From Parvularculaceae bacterium (GTDB taxonomy: Bacteria; Pseudomonadota; Alphaproteobacteria; Caulobacterales; Parvularculaceae): 64,000 nucleotides of DNA. Below the pieces are notes generated by a model. That model saw only the letters and a program-made list of their open reading frames with translations, had not been told where the DNA came from and did not search any database. Shown here one piece after another: positions 55,806 to 64,000 of the stretch (position 1 is the stretch's first letter; every line of letters begins with the position of its first letter). The stretch lies in contig JANQSJ010000003.1 of the NCBI GenBank assembly GCA_028284065.1, forward strand, positions 1-64,000. The letters are read 5' to 3'. A program made the translations under genes and the position numbers.

Positions 55806-56693
55806 CTATCGCTCGCCGCCGCCAAGCGCGTGCACATATACCGCAAGCGCCGTGATCTCCTCCTCGCCAAGGCGCTCGCCCCAGGCCGGCATAACGCCGC
55901 CGCGCCCTTCATAGAGCGTCGTGCGGATGGCGTCGCGGTCGCCGCCATAAAGCCAGATGGCGTCCGTCAGGTTCGGCGCGCCAAGATCCTTCAGGCCTTC
56001 GCCGTTTTCGCCATGGCACGAGGAACATTGCACGGCGAACGTCTCCGCCCCGCGCGCCGCCGCCTCCGCATTGGCCTCGCCGCCGGAAATGGTCACCACG
56101 TGTTCGACCAGATCCTCGATCTCGTCGCGCGACAGCACCCCGTCGCGGCCATAGGCCTGCATCATGTTGAACCGCGCGTTCGGATCGGTCGATCGTATGC
56201 CATGCCGCAGCGTGGTCTTGATGTCATCGAACCGGCCGCCCCAGAGCCACGCGTCGTCCACAAGGCTCGGATACCCGACGAACCCCTGCCCGCCGGCGCC
56301 GTGGCACGTGGCGCAGTTGTCGCCGAAGAGCGATTCGCCTGCCTCCAGCGCATATTGCAGCAACTGGGGATCCGCCTCGACTTCGTCAATGGCGGACACC
56401 GTGAGGAGGCGCTTCATCCGCTCCCCCCGCTCCGCATCGAGGGCGGCGATGGCCATGTCCACGTTCTGGCGCTCGGAGTGATTGCGGACGCCTTTGGTGT
56501 GGCCCGATATGCCGGGCCAGGCCGGCATAAACACCCAATAGACGACGGACCAGACGATGGTCGCGTAAAAAAGGTACACCCACCACCGCGGCAGCGGGTT
56601 GTTCAGTTCCTTCAGGCCGTCCCATTCATGGCCGGTCGTCTCGACGCCGCTGACGTCATCGATTTCTTTTTCGCTTGAGCCGGTATCGGCCAT
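55806..56693 (-). CDS. ccoP: cbb3 oxidase subunit III, diheme cytochrome c CcoP
   Basis: A 295-aa protein with an N-terminal membrane helix ('WWVYLFYATIVWSVVYWVFMP', about 36-57) and two cytochrome c domains whose heme sites are 'CATCHGAG' near 131 and 'CSSCHGENGEG' near 218. Axial methionines lie in 'FNMMQAYG' and 'GVMPAWGERLG'. It passes electrons from soluble cytochromes to CcoO/CcoN. It starts 2 bp after the ccoQ stop. Confidence 0.96.
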   Translation of the reverse strand: MADTGSSEKEIDDVSGVETTGHEWDGLKELNNPLPRWWVYLFYATIVWSVVYWVFMPAWPGISGHTKGVRNHSERQNVDMAIAALDAERGERMKRLLTVSAIDEVEADPQLLQYALEAGESLFGDNCATCHGAGGQGFVGYPSLVDDAWLWGGRFDDIKTTLRHGIRSTDPNARFNMMQAYGRDGVLSRDEIEDLVEHVVTISGGEANAEAAARGAETFAVQCSSCHGENGEGLKDLGAPNLTDAIWLYGGDRDAIRTTLYEGRGGVMPAWGERLGEEEITALAVYVHALGGGER

Positions 56694-56695
56694 CG

Positions 56696-56848
56696 TTACT
56701 CGTCCTCATCGCGCAGGGGAATTTGCTCGGCTTCATCAAAGCCTTTGCGGTTTTCGGGGCTGAACGTGTAGATCAGCACCATGATGAAGGCGGCGACGAA
56801 GAGAAGCAGGCCGCCGGTCTGCGCAAAGCTTGAAAGCGTCTCATACAT
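56696..56848 (-). CDS. ccoQ: cbb3 oxidase subunit CcoQ
   Basis: A 50-aa protein read directly from the DNA between ccoO and ccoP. One membrane helix ('GGLLLFVAAFIMVLIYTF', about 12-29) is followed by 'SPENRKGFDEAEQIPLRDED', typical of CcoQ, with a charged C terminus. CcoQ stabilises the oxidase complex. ATG at 56848 follows GGAGAACGG; the gene lies 21 bp after ccoO. Confidence 0.95.
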   Translation of the reverse strand: MYETLSSFAQTGGLLLFVAAFIMVLIYTFSPENRKGFDEAEQIPLRDEDE

Positions 56849-56869
56849 TCGCCGTTCTCCTTATCGCTG

Positions 56870-57598
56870 CTACCGATAGTTTTCTTCCGGCTCATAGGTC
56901 GAGAAATCGACCATCGTGCCAAGTATTTGAAGATAGGCGATAAGCGCGTCCATCTCGGTGACCCGCCGAGGGTCGCCGTCGAAATCGCGCACCTGCGCCT
57001 TCGGGTACCGCTCCATGAAGCCGTCGAAATCGTCGGCGAAGGGGTCAAGCTGCGTGCGGATATCCGCAACCGCCTTCTCAATCATTTCATCCGTATAGGG
57101 CACGCCGACGCGGCGGTTGGCGACGAGCCACGCTTGCGCGTCGTCATAGCTGAGGTCCGCGTTATTAAGATATGCGTATGGCGGCATAATCGATTCCGGC
57201 ACCACGCTGCGCGGATTGATCATGTGCTGCTGGTGCCAGGCGTCCGAATACTTGCCGCCGACCCGGGCGAGGTCCGGCCCGGACCGCTTGGAGCCCCACT
57301 GGAACGGATGGTCGTACATGCTTTCCGCCGCGAGGGAGTAATGCCCGTAGCGCTCCACCTCGTCGCGCAGGGGACGGATCATCTGGGAGTGGCAGACATA
57401 GCAGCCCTCGCGGATATAGATATTGCGGCCCGCAAGCTCCAGCGGCGAATAGGGCCGTACGCCCTTCACCTTCTCGATCGTGCTTTCCAGATAAAACAGC
57501 GGCGCGATCTCCACGACGCCGCCGATCGCCACGACGACGAGAATGGCGACGGTGAGGACAAGCGCGCGCTTTTCAAGGAACTGGTGACGGTCAAGCAT
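56870..57598 (-). CDS. ccoO: cbb3 oxidase subunit II, cytochrome c CcoO
   Basis: A 242-aa monoheme cytochrome c anchored by an N-terminal helix (about 13-35). The heme site is '[14 protein letters not shown]' near residue 67, with family segments '[21 protein letters not shown]' and 'MPPYAYL' (axial Met). It receives electrons from CcoP for CcoN. The ATG follows GGAAACG, 35 bp after ccoN. Confidence 0.96.
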   Translation of the reverse strand: MLDRHQFLEKRALVLTVAILVVVAIGGVVEIAPLFYLESTIEKVKGVRPYSPLELAGRNIYIREGCYVCHSQMIRPLRDEVERYGHYSLAAESMYDHPFQWGSKRSGPDLARVGGKYSDAWHQQHMINPRSVVPESIMPPYAYLNNADLSYDDAQAWLVANRRVGVPYTDEMIEKAVADIRTQLDPFADDFDGFMERYPKAQVRDFDGDPRRVTEMDALIAYLQILGTMVDFSTYEPEENYR

Positions 57599-57632
57599 CT
57601 CTGGTCGTTTCCTCAGTCATTCCGTCCGGCGC

Positions 57633-59315
57633 CTATTCCGCCGCGGCGAGCGCGCCGCGCGCCTCGCCGGCGAATTCGCTCGTCCTGACGTCGCCGCGCG
57701 CCGTGCGCCACAGATTGTAGGCCATGATCAGCGCGCCGACTAAGAAGAGCAGGCCGCCGACCATCCGGATAATGTAGTAGGGGTGCATCGCCTCGACAGT
57801 TTCCACGAAGGAGTATTCGAGGAAGCCGAACTCGTTATAGGCGCGCCACATCAGCCCTTGCATGATCCCCGACACCCACATGGATGTGATGTAGAGGAGA
57901 ATGCCGAGCGTCGAGATCCAGAAATGCCATTCGACGAGCTGCTTCGAATACAGCTCCTGACGCTTCCACAGCCATGGCGTCAGGCAATAGAGCGCGCCGA
58001 AGGAGACATAGCCCACCCAACCGAGCGCGCCGGAATGCACATGGCCGATGGTCCAGTCCGTGTAGTGCGACAGCGAATTCACGGCGCGCACGGACATTAG
58101 CGGCCCTTCGAAGGTCGACATGCCGTAGAACGCGACCGATACGACCATCATCCTCAGAACCGGGTCAGTGCGAAGCTTGTCCCAGGCGCCGGAGAGCGTC
58201 ATCAGGCCGTTGATCATGCCGCCCCAGGACGGCATCCAGAGCATGATCGAAAAGGTCATGCCGAGGGTCTGGGCCCACTCGGGCAACGCCGTATAATGAA
58301 GATGGTGCGGGCCGGCCCAGATGTAGATGAAGATCAGCGCCCAGAAGTGGATGATCGACAACCGGTAGGAATAGACCGGCCGCTCCGCCTTCTTAGGAAT
58401 GAAGTAGTACATGATGGCGAGGAAGCCGGCGGTCAGGAAGAACCCGACCGCATTGTGCCCATACCACCATTGCGTCAGCGCGTCCTGAACGCCTGCGAAC
58501 AGGGGATAGCTCTTTGAGCCGAAGAAGGAGACCGGCATCGCCAGATTATTGACGATGTGCAGCATCGCGATCGTCACGATGAAGGCGAGATAAAACCAGT
58601 TCGCCACATAGATATGCGGTTCTTTACGCTTCAGGATCGTGCCGAGGAAGACGAGAAGGTAGACGACCCAAACGATCGTCAGCCAAAGGTCTGCGTACCA
58701 TTCCGGCTCGGCGTACTCCTTCGACTGGGTGATCCCCATGAGGTAGCCGGTGGCCGCCACGACGATGAAGAGATTGTAGCCCCAGAACACGAACCAGGGC
58801 GCAAGACCGCCCCACAGCCGCGCGCGGCAGGTGCGCTGAACCACGTAGAAAGATGTCGCCAGCAGGACATTGCCGCCGAACGCGAAAATCACCGCCGACG
58901 TATGTAGCGGCCGCAGGCGCCCGAAACTCGTCGCCGGAATGTTCTCGAAATAGAGAAGGCTCGGAAACGCAAGCTGCGCGGCGATGACGACGCCCACAAG
59001 AAATCCGGCGATTCCCCAGAAGACCGACGCGGCGACGCCGGCCTTAACCACGCCCATTTCATACGTGGCCTGATCGAGCGGCGTGCGCTTCTGGACCTGG
59101 CCCGCCAGCGCGAACCCGCCTGCGAGCGCGGCGATGAAGAAGACATAGGCGTGCGCCTGCATCCCGCCATCGACCGCGCGCGCGGCGGTGAAGATCGCCC
59201 ACAGGCCAAGCAGCAGGAGCCCGACGGCGATCACAGTCGCGCCGTCATCTCCCCGTCCCTTCGCCCACGCCGGCGCAATCGGCGGATTGGGATCCTTAGG
59301 GCTATCGCCGGCCAT
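57633..59315 (-). CDS. ccoN: cbb3 oxidase subunit I CcoN
   Basis: A 560-aa catalytic subunit with 14 or so helices, binding heme b, heme b3 and CuB. It reduces oxygen at high affinity. Features: '[16 protein letters not shown]' (heme b His, near 137), '[27 protein letters not shown]' (CuB His and the Tyr region, near 285), '[16 protein letters not shown]' (CuB His pair, near 340) and '[18 protein letters not shown]' (b3 and b ligands, near 425). ATG 59315 follows AAAGGA. First gene of ccoNOQPGHIS. Confidence 0.96.
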   Translation of the reverse strand: MAGDSPKDPNPPIAPAWAKGRGDDGATVIAVGLLLLGLWAIFTAARAVDGGMQAHAYVFFIAALAGGFALAGQVQKRTPLDQATYEMGVVKAGVAASVFWGIAGFLVGVVIAAQLAFPSLLYFENIPATSFGRLRPLHTSAVIFAFGGNVLLATSFYVVQRTCRARLWGGLAPWFVFWGYNLFIVVAATGYLMGITQSKEYAEPEWYADLWLTIVWVVYLLVFLGTILKRKEPHIYVANWFYLAFIVTIAMLHIVNNLAMPVSFFGSKSYPLFAGVQDALTQWWYGHNAVGFFLTAGFLAIMYYFIPKKAERPVYSYRLSIIHFWALIFIYIWAGPHHLHYTALPEWAQTLGMTFSIMLWMPSWGGMINGLMTLSGAWDKLRTDPVLRMMVVSVAFYGMSTFEGPLMSVRAVNSLSHYTDWTIGHVHSGALGWVGYVSFGALYCLTPWLWKRQELYSKQLVEWHFWISTLGILLYITSMWVSGIMQGLMWRAYNEFGFLEYSFVETVEAMHPYYIIRMVGGLLFLVGALIMAYNLWRTARGDVRTSEFAGEARGALAAAE

Positions 59316-59406
59316 TGCGCGTCCTTTCGTCATTTCCCGTCGCCGCAGATCGCATCGGCTAAAGCGGGCCTGGTCATCCGGGCCGCGGCGGTATCGTCTG
59401 AACGGG

Positions 59407-59431
59407 AAAAAGGGCCGTTCGATGCGGCCCT
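59407..59431 (-). terminator. intrinsic terminator-like hairpin upstream of ccoN
   Basis: On the minus strand AGGGCCG, a 7-nt loop and CGGCCCT form a 7-bp perfect stem ending in TTTTT (59411-59407). It lies between the FNR-type box and ccoN, so it would terminate incoming transcription or act as an attenuator in the ccoN leader. Confidence 0.6.
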
Positions 59432-59479
59432 GTTGCTCCCTATCCCAAATCCTTGTGCCCCGTAACGCACGCGCCCGTT

Positions 59480-59493
59480 TTGACTTGGGTCAA
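59480..59493. promoter_or_regulatory. FNR/FixK-type box in the ccoN upstream region
   Basis: TTGACTTGGGTCAA is a perfect TTGAC-N4-GTCAA palindrome, matching the FNR/FixK consensus TTGAT-N4-ATCAA. Placed at -41.5 it would start transcription near 59445 toward ccoN or near 59528 toward the small secreted protein gene. The presumed regulator is encoded at 60067. Confidence 0.8.
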
Positions 59494-59599
59494 GACAAGG
59501 GGCGTTTTTAGGCGCATTGTCAGAGGGTTAGTCTTTCTCGGCGCCGATCGAAGCGCTTCGAAGGCGAATTTCGTAACGCAAGAAAAAAAACCGCGACAC

Positions 59600-60028
59600 A
59601 TGAGCGCGATGGTCAAGGAAATTGAGGCGCGCCGCTTGGGAATGCCTGCGATGAATGATGAAGCGCGCGCTGGCCTCCAAGCGGGAAATCTTCCCGGTGC
59701 GGAGCGCCCCGGCCGCGCGCGTCGGCCTGCAAAGGCGATCACGGCGCTTGCGGCGTGCGCGGCGCTCGCCGCGCCTCCCGGCGCGGCCCAGTCGCGCGTC
59801 GCGATCGACGGCGACGGCGTTTATGTCGTGATTTGCGCGCCGGGCGGCGCACGGAAGATTCGTCTGGACGACGCGTTTTTGATGGCCGCGCCTCCTGATG
59901 CCGCGCCCGGCGAACCGGCCCCGACCGATGCGCCCGGCGGCCACGGAGCATGCCACGCCATCAGAAGCGACGACCGCAAGGCGACAGGCGCTTCGCGGGC
60001 GGAAGCGGCCCGCCCGAAACTCAGGTAA
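59600..60028 (+). CDS. small secreted protein, possibly DUF2946-like
   Basis: A 142-aa protein. A hydrophobic signal-type segment ('AITALAACAALAAPPGAAQS', about 45-64) is followed by 'VYVVICAPGGARKIRLDDAF' and, after a Pro/Ala/Asp linker, 'GGHGACHAI'. A Cys near ICxPxG and a C-terminal His/Cys cluster recall DUF2946, small proteins often near copper and cytochrome oxidase genes. The resemblance is partial. ATG codons at 59600, 59609 and 59651 are possible; none has a clear ribosome binding site. It is convergent with the fnr gene. Confidence 0.5.
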   Translation: MSAMVKEIEARRLGMPAMNDEARAGLQAGNLPGAERPGRARRPAKAITALAACAALAAPPGAAQSRVAIDGDGVYVVICAPGGARKIRLDDAFLMAAPPDAAPGEPAPTDAPGGHGACHAIRSDDRKATGASRAEAARPKLR

Positions 60029-60066
60029 GCGGATAAGACCGCAAGGGTCGGCGACGGCGCCCTGCG

Positions 60067-60777
60067 CTAATGGTCGTCGAGCACCAGGACGACATCATTG
60101 CGGGTGACGTCGACAATGCGTCCCTTCTTTTTCAGAGACGCCAGCGTGCGGCTTAAAGTTTCAAGGCGAAGCCCCAGAAAATCCGCGATGTCCTGGCGCG
60201 GCATCGGCAGCCGCGTCCGGCGGCGCCCCTGGTGCGGCGCTTCGCCGATCGAATCAGCGAGGCTCAGCAGGAAACTGTGCACGCGCTCTTCGGCGGTCTT
60301 CTTCCCGAGCAGCACGATATGGTCCTGCGCCTTGTGATATTCGGTTTGCGCGCGGGCGATCAGGCGATCCTTTACGCCCGGGGAGACTCTCGCGGCCTCG
60401 TCCAGGAACCGGTGCGGGAAGTGGCAGATAAGGCTCGGCTCCAACGCCTCGGCCGTGTAGGGATTTTCCTCAGTTGTCCGCAGACCGGCGAAGTCGCCCT
60501 TATACAGAAAACCGGTTACCTGGCGCCGGCCGTCCTCGAGATGCTTTGTCAACCGAAAGCTGCCGGTGACGACGACGAAAAGGGCCTCGTTGGGTTCGCC
60601 CTCAGCCATGATCGCGCGGCCCTTGGCGACCGTCTTGCGCGACATGATCCGCTCCACATGGGAGAGCTCCTGAGGCCGCAGGTCGGCGCAGATCGAGCGT
60701 TCGCGCACATCGCACAACTCACACGCCACGGGACGAGACTCCGAGACGCAGGATTTGTGTTTCAAAGGAACGTCCAT
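60067..60777 (-). CDS. fnrL: Crp/Fnr family oxygen regulator, FnrL type
   Basis: A 236-aa regulator. N-terminal cysteines in 'VACELCDVRERSICADL' (residues 19, 22 and 30, with a further one at 10) and an internal Cys near 117 ('PSLICHFPH') can hold the oxygen-labile [4Fe-4S] cluster. The cNMP-like sensor domain spans about 40-150. The DNA-binding helix 'RQDIADFLGLRLETLSRTLASLKKKG' has the E..SR pattern that reads TTGA half-sites. It fits the FNR boxes at 59480, 62255 and 62335. It lies downstream of hemN on the same strand. Confidence 0.92.
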   Translation of the reverse strand: MDVPLKHKSCVSESRPVACELCDVRERSICADLRPQELSHVERIMSRKTVAKGRAIMAEGEPNEALFVVVTGSFRLTKHLEDGRRQVTGFLYKGDFAGLRTTEENPYTAEALEPSLICHFPHRFLDEAARVSPGVKDRLIARAQTEYHKAQDHIVLLGKKTAEERVHSFLLSLADSIGEAPHQGRRRTRLPMPRQDIADFLGLRLETLSRTLASLKKKGRIVDVTRNDVVLVLDDH

Positions 60778-60879
60778 CGGCCATCCGTCCAGCGCGTTTC
60801 GCCATAAGCTGAAAGGACGCTACGATGTTTCGAAGCGTCAAGCCAGATTGACAACTGAGGAAAGACCCGCTGCGCCCGT

Positions 60880-62220
60880 TCAGACGGCGCTGGACACCTT
60901 TTCGAAGGCGGGCGCGTCCGGGTCCAGAGCCATCGCGGCCACCCGAGCAAGCGCGTAAGCGTCTGGATTGATTTGAAGAACGCCGCCGCGAAGCGCCACC
61001 ACACGTTCTTCAGCGAGTTCACCAAGGCGGGAAGCCATGCGGCGCCGCGCCTCAGGCCCGAGGATGGCCTCCAGGGGCCGGATGTCGACCTCAAACCGGC
61101 ACAGCAACGCCGCGATGGCGCCTGCGACAACCTCGTCGCGGTCCGTGCGGCGGACGCCGCGGACGGTGGTTAACTCGCCCCGCCGCGCGCGCTCGCCATA
61201 GGCGCGGAGATCCTTCTCGTTCTGCGCATAAAGGCCGCCGATATAGCCAATCGCCGACGCGCCGAGGCCGATGACGGTGTCGGCCACATCGTCGGTGAAG
61301 CCCTGGAAGTTCCGCCTCAAACGACCCTCACGCATGGCCTCGGCGAGCGGATTGCCCGGCTTCGCATAGTGATCGAACCCGATTCGCATGTACCCGGCCG
61401 CGCACAGCCGCGCGTCGGCGTAGTCGACAAGCTCCGACCGCAGGCGGCCGTCCGGCAGGTCTTCATCGCGAATCATCCGCTGGTTCTTGAGCGCCGCAGG
61501 CAAATGCGCATAGCCGAACACCGACACCCGGTCGGGGGCGAGAGCGATGACCTTGTCGATGGTCGATTCGAAGGACCGGGCGGTCTGTTTCGGCAGGCCG
61601 TACAGAACGTCGAATGACAGATCGTTCACGCCGGCGGAGCGAATCGCGCCGACGCACGCTTCGATCATGTCGAAGCTCTGGATACGATTTATCGCTTCCT
61701 GCACAGCGAGATCGAAATCCTGGATGCCGAGGCTCATTCGGTTGAAGCCGAGGGCGGCCAATCGATCCGCATCATCGTCGCGTAAGCTGCGCGGATCGAG
61801 CTCGATGGCGATCTGCGCGTCGTCGGTGAGGCCGAACTCTCCCTCGATGACGCTAAGAATCGCCGCCAGGTCGTCGGCAAGCAGATAGTTGGGCGTACCG
61901 CCGCCAAAGTGAACCGCGACCGGCCGTCCGCGCCCCTTGAGCCGCCGGCCGACAGCCTGAATCTCCGCAATCAGCGCCGTCACATAATCGAGCGCCCGGC
62001 CATAATCGTTCTCTACGCGCATATTGCAGCCGCAATACCAGCACAACCGCCGGCAGAACGGCACATGGACGTAAACGGATAATGGCTCGTATGGCTCGAC
62101 GCGATCGAGCCGTTCGGCGTAGGCGTCCGCGCCGACGTCGGGGGTGAACTTCAGCGCCGTCGGGTAACTGGTGTATCGCGGGGCGTGAACGCCCAGGTAA
62201 CGCCGCCATTCTTTTTTCAT
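60880..62220 (-). CDS. hemN: oxygen-independent coproporphyrinogen III oxidase
   Basis: A 446-aa radical SAM enzyme of heme synthesis under low oxygen. The cluster motif 'VPFCRRLCWYCGCNMR' (CxxxCxxC, near residue 57) and 'AVHFGGGTPNYL' near 103 are diagnostic, and 'SLGIQDFDLAVQEAINRIQ' near 162 is HemN-specific. ATG 62220 has no ribosome binding site, and an FNR box lies 35 bp upstream, so the message may be leaderless. The frame reaches 62256 but that would overlap the FNR box. It is upstream of fnrL on the same strand, 102 bp apart. Confidence 0.94.
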   Translation of the reverse strand: MKKEWRRYLGVHAPRYTSYPTALKFTPDVGADAYAERLDRVEPYEPLSVYVHVPFCRRLCWYCGCNMRVENDYGRALDYVTALIAEIQAVGRRLKGRGRPVAVHFGGGTPNYLLADDLAAILSVIEGEFGLTDDAQIAIELDPRSLRDDDADRLAALGFNRMSLGIQDFDLAVQEAINRIQSFDMIEACVGAIRSAGVNDLSFDVLYGLPKQTARSFESTIDKVIALAPDRVSVFGYAHLPAALKNQRMIRDEDLPDGRLRSELVDYADARLCAAGYMRIGFDHYAKPGNPLAEAMREGRLRRNFQGFTDDVADTVIGLGASAIGYIGGLYAQNEKDLRAYGERARRGELTTVRGVRRTDRDEVVAGAIAALLCRFEVDIRPLEAILGPEARRRMASRLGELAEERVVALRGGVLQINPDAYALARVAAMALDPDAPAFEKVSSAV

Positions 62221-62254
62221 GGGCAGAAGCCTATGGCGCGGCCAGCGCCCATTC

Positions 62255-62268
62255 ATGACCTAGGTCAA
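62255..62268. promoter_or_regulatory. FNR-type box upstream of hemN
   Basis: ATGACCTAGGTCAA, read on the minus strand TTGACCTAGGTCAT, matches TTGAC-N4-GTCAA at 13 of 14 positions. Its centre is about 41 bp from the hemN ATG. A -10-like TAGGCT on the minus strand (62228-62233) is correctly placed for class II activation. Confidence 0.7.
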
Positions 62269-62334
62269 ACTAGGTGAAAAGCGCGATGGACCGCATCGCG
62301 TCCGGTCCGCACGCCGCAGATTTCTGCGTCGTAG

Positions 62335-62348
62335 CTGACGTAGGTCAA
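62335..62348. promoter_or_regulatory. FNR-type box upstream of ompW
   Basis: CTGACGTAGGTCAA matches the FNR half-sites TTGAC/GTCAA imperfectly (TGAC-N4-GTCAA intact). At -41.5 it predicts a start near 62383, and TAATCG at 62370-62375 sits exactly where the -10 should be for ompW. Confidence 0.65.
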
Positions 62349-62449
62349 AAACGCCGCCGCAAACGTGCGTAATCGACACCCATCTTCAGTTGTCCGATTG
62401 AGCTAGTTGATACGCAAAGACTGGCTCATTAGTCCGAAGGGAAATGAAA

Positions 62450-63100
62450 ATGGTCCGCGCAACACTAATTGCAACGCTTCTCGCCGCCTCCTCGCTTCAA
62501 AGCGCCGCGGCCGAGCAGGGCGACTTTCTGGTTCGGCTTCGCGGGATTGTGGTCGCGCCGACCGCCCAGTCCAGCGACGTGCTGCCTTCATTCCCCGGCG
62601 GCCAGGTGGACGTCGAAAACGGCTTGTCGCCGGAGCTCGACTTCACCTATTTCCTCACGAATAATATCGGCGTCGAGCTGATCGCCGCGACGACGGCGCA
62701 TTCGGTCGTCGGCGAAGGCGCGCTTGGCCCTGTCGGCGACATCGCCGAGCTGATGGTGCTGCCGCCCACGCTGACGTTCCAGTATCATTTCAATCCGGAA
62801 GGCGCGTTCCGTCCCTATGTCGGCGTCGGCGTCAACTGGTCGATATTCTACAGCGAAGAGGCGTCGCCGGCCCTCGTCAACGCGGTGGGCCCGACCGACG
62901 TCGCCGTCGACGACAGCGTCGGCGTCGCCTATCAGGCGGGCTTCGACATCCCCATGGGCGATCGCTGGGTCTTCAACGCCGACGTCAAGTGGATCCAGAT
63001 CGACACCACCGCAACGCTGACGTCAGGCGCGGCGGTCAACACCGTCGACATTGACCTTGACCCGATCGTCGCCGGCATCGGCATCGGCTATCGGTTCTAA
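62450..63100 (+). CDS. ompW: OmpW family outer membrane protein
   Basis: A 216-aa eight-stranded barrel protein with a signal peptide (cleavage near QSAAAEQGD). Family features: 'RLRGIVVAPTAQSSD' after the signal, 'FTYFLTNNIGVELIAATTAHSV' near 65, 'PEGAFRPYVGVGVNWSIFYSE' near 122 and a last strand 'DPIVAGIGIGYRF' ending in Phe. OmpW channels pass small hydrophobic molecules and are often FNR-regulated. GAAGGGA favours the ATG at 62450 over 62444. Confidence 0.93.
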   Translation: MVRATLIATLLAASSLQSAAAEQGDFLVRLRGIVVAPTAQSSDVLPSFPGGQVDVENGLSPELDFTYFLTNNIGVELIAATTAHSVVGEGALGPVGDIAELMVLPPTLTFQYHFNPEGAFRPYVGVGVNWSIFYSEEASPALVNAVGPTDVAVDDSVGVAYQAGFDIPMGDRWVFNADVKWIQIDTTATLTSGAAVNTVDIDLDPIVAGIGIGYRF

Positions 63101-63248
63101 GGGACTGGTCGCCGACGCTTCGGGGGTCCGGGCTGACGCGTCCTGCTGCGCGCAGGCGCGCGCCCGGCTTCCCGGCGATGGCGAAGCGGCGTATTCAATT
63201 CTCTGACGCTCAGTTGACTGTTGGATCGGTTGGATATGGAGAGTCGTT

Positions 63249-63788
63249 ATGCGGAATAACGCCTTTCGCGCTTTCGTCGTCGCCGCGGCGACGCTCGCGG
63301 CCTGCGGCGGCGAATCGGCGAACGACGCGCCGCATTCGACGCAGCGCGCGCCCGTTGCGCCAGCCGAGCCGCTGACCTCCACGAGGGTCGAAATGGACGC
63401 GGCGCGCGGCAGGGCGTTGTTCGTCGAAAAAGGCTGCGTTTTGTGCCATGCCGTGAACGGGGTCGGCGGCCGCGCCGGACCGCCGCTCGACGCCGCGCCA
63501 AGCGACAGCCCGGCGGACCCGGTGGCGTTCGCCGCCCGAATCTGGCGCGGCGCCCCGGCGATGGTCGAGCTGCAGAGCCTTGAGCTTGGCTACGTCATCA
63601 ATCTAAGCCCTGAAGACATTCGCCACCTCGCCGCCTTCGCCGGAGACGCGGCGGCGCAATCCCTCCTGTCGAAGGAGGACCTGCCGACGGCGCTCGCCGA
63701 CGCGGTTCTGGACGAAGACTTTTGGGCCGCCGAGGACTGGCGAGAGTTTCTGCGCCGCGGACAGGAGTTAATGCCCGACGAAGAATAA
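63249..63788 (+). CDS. c-type cytochrome, probable lipoprotein
   Basis: A 179-aa monoheme cytochrome c. The N terminus has a lipobox-like LAAC (Cys near 19). The heme motif 'EKGCVLCHAVNGVGGRAGPPLDA' starts near residue 60, and 'NLSPEDIRHLAAFAGD' near 120 ends the cytochrome fold; the axial Met may be in 'APAMVELQ'. The C-terminal 45 residues are acidic and unlike the usual fold. It lies 148 bp after ompW, near the low-oxygen genes, and could donate electrons to the cbb3 oxidase. Confidence 0.85.
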   Translation: MRNNAFRAFVVAAATLAACGGESANDAPHSTQRAPVAPAEPLTSTRVEMDAARGRALFVEKGCVLCHAVNGVGGRAGPPLDAAPSDSPADPVAFAARIWRGAPAMVELQSLELGYVINLSPEDIRHLAAFAGDAAAQSLLSKEDLPTALADAVLDEDFWAAEDWREFLRRGQELMPDEE

Positions 63789-63850
63789 CGCATACGCATT
63801 AAAGCTACGGCGCATAGATCAGCGCGTCCGGTTCGCTGAAAGCCGCTTGT

Positions 63851-63902
63851 GCTGATTCGTTTCCGGACTCTGGACTGGAATCAGCTGCGCCTTGAGGCGC
63901 TT
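63851..63902. terminator. possible terminator region after the cytochrome gene
   Basis: An 8-bp stem GCTGATTC (63851-63858) with GAATCAGC (63878-63885) is followed by GCGCCTTGAGGCGC and TTTAAT (to about 63905). Either hairpin could stop transcription. The last 100 bp of the window hold no recognisable gene. Confidence 0.4.
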
Positions 63903-64000
63903 TAATCGACATCCGCTGTGCGCGAAGCTCCCTATTAACCAATAAATCCTATCAATATCGCTTTGGTATTCTGTCCTGTGTCCAAGGGGGACGTCGAACA

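Noticed and set aside
60837..60852. GTCAAGCCAGATTGAC between hemN and fnrL as an FNR box
   Set aside because: The half-sites are in the wrong order (GTCAA...TTGAC) with a 6-nt centre, so it is a small inverted repeat and not an FNR site.

Overview
The window is 64 kb of a GC-rich bacterial chromosome. It is almost certainly from an alphaproteobacterium. The evidence is a 16S rRNA 5' end with a GCTCTTTGACAAG boxA leader, a DUF3126 protein, a CobT-type cobaltochelatase subunit, an FnrL-like regulator beside ccoNOQPGHIS, a UbiK/BMFP protein and an NDUFAF7/MidA-type methyltransferase. The gene set fits a marine-type aerobic heterotroph able to respire at low oxygen. A family such as Parvularculaceae is possible, but that placement is inference.

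Layout. Positions 1-760 hold the 5' end of an rrn operon on the minus strand, with its leader, boxA and promoter. Positions 1.5-9.4 kb carry a CBS protein, a fasciclin-domain protein, a rhomboid protease, a GYF_2 protein, PhoH, two unassigned membrane-associated proteins, DUF3126 and a PCu(A)C copper chaperone. Positions 9.5-11.8 kb form a small, more A/T-rich arsenic-type cassette: a flavoprotein with a cysteine-rich tail and an ACR3-like permease, next to a palindromic repeat. Positions 12-24.6 kb carry CysE, a NUDIX hydrolase, an unknown 447-aa membrane protein, QueF, DUF3325, ComEC, GltX, GltA and a Rieske-ThDP fusion enzyme. Positions 24.6-32.3 kb carry a carotenoid oxygenase, RadA, CvpA, PurF and CobT. 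Positions 32.4-44.5 kb carry cytochrome b561 and YceI, a nitroreductase, a TonB receptor, DUF1295, YbjN and UbiK proteins, the lgt-midA-pgeF operon, prs, and an Acg/MarR pair.

Positions 44.6-50.1 kb hold a complete branched-chain 2-oxoacid dehydrogenase operon on the minus strand (E1alpha, E1beta, E2, E3), followed by a RimB-type protease. Positions 50.4-63.8 kb form a low-oxygen respiration island: the full cbb3 oxidase set ccoN-O-Q-P-G-H-I-S, a Crp/Fnr regulator with an N-terminal cysteine cluster, hemN, an OmpW porin and a c-type cytochrome. FNR-type boxes lie in the two regulatory gaps. ccoQ and ccoS are short genes read directly from the DNA.

Three things are most worth following. First, a family of roughly 100-150 bp palindromic mosaic elements (9564-9713, 32333-32439, 44498-44625) sits in convergent gaps, and in all three the TAG at one end is the stop codon of the flanking minus-strand gene. 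Second, different 15-16 bp tandem arrays with a shared ACATT word lie upstream of phoH, purF and prs. Third, a Rieske ferredoxin is fused to a ThDP enzyme of the acetolactate-synthase type. No CRISPR array, prophage, insertion sequence or tRNA was found.
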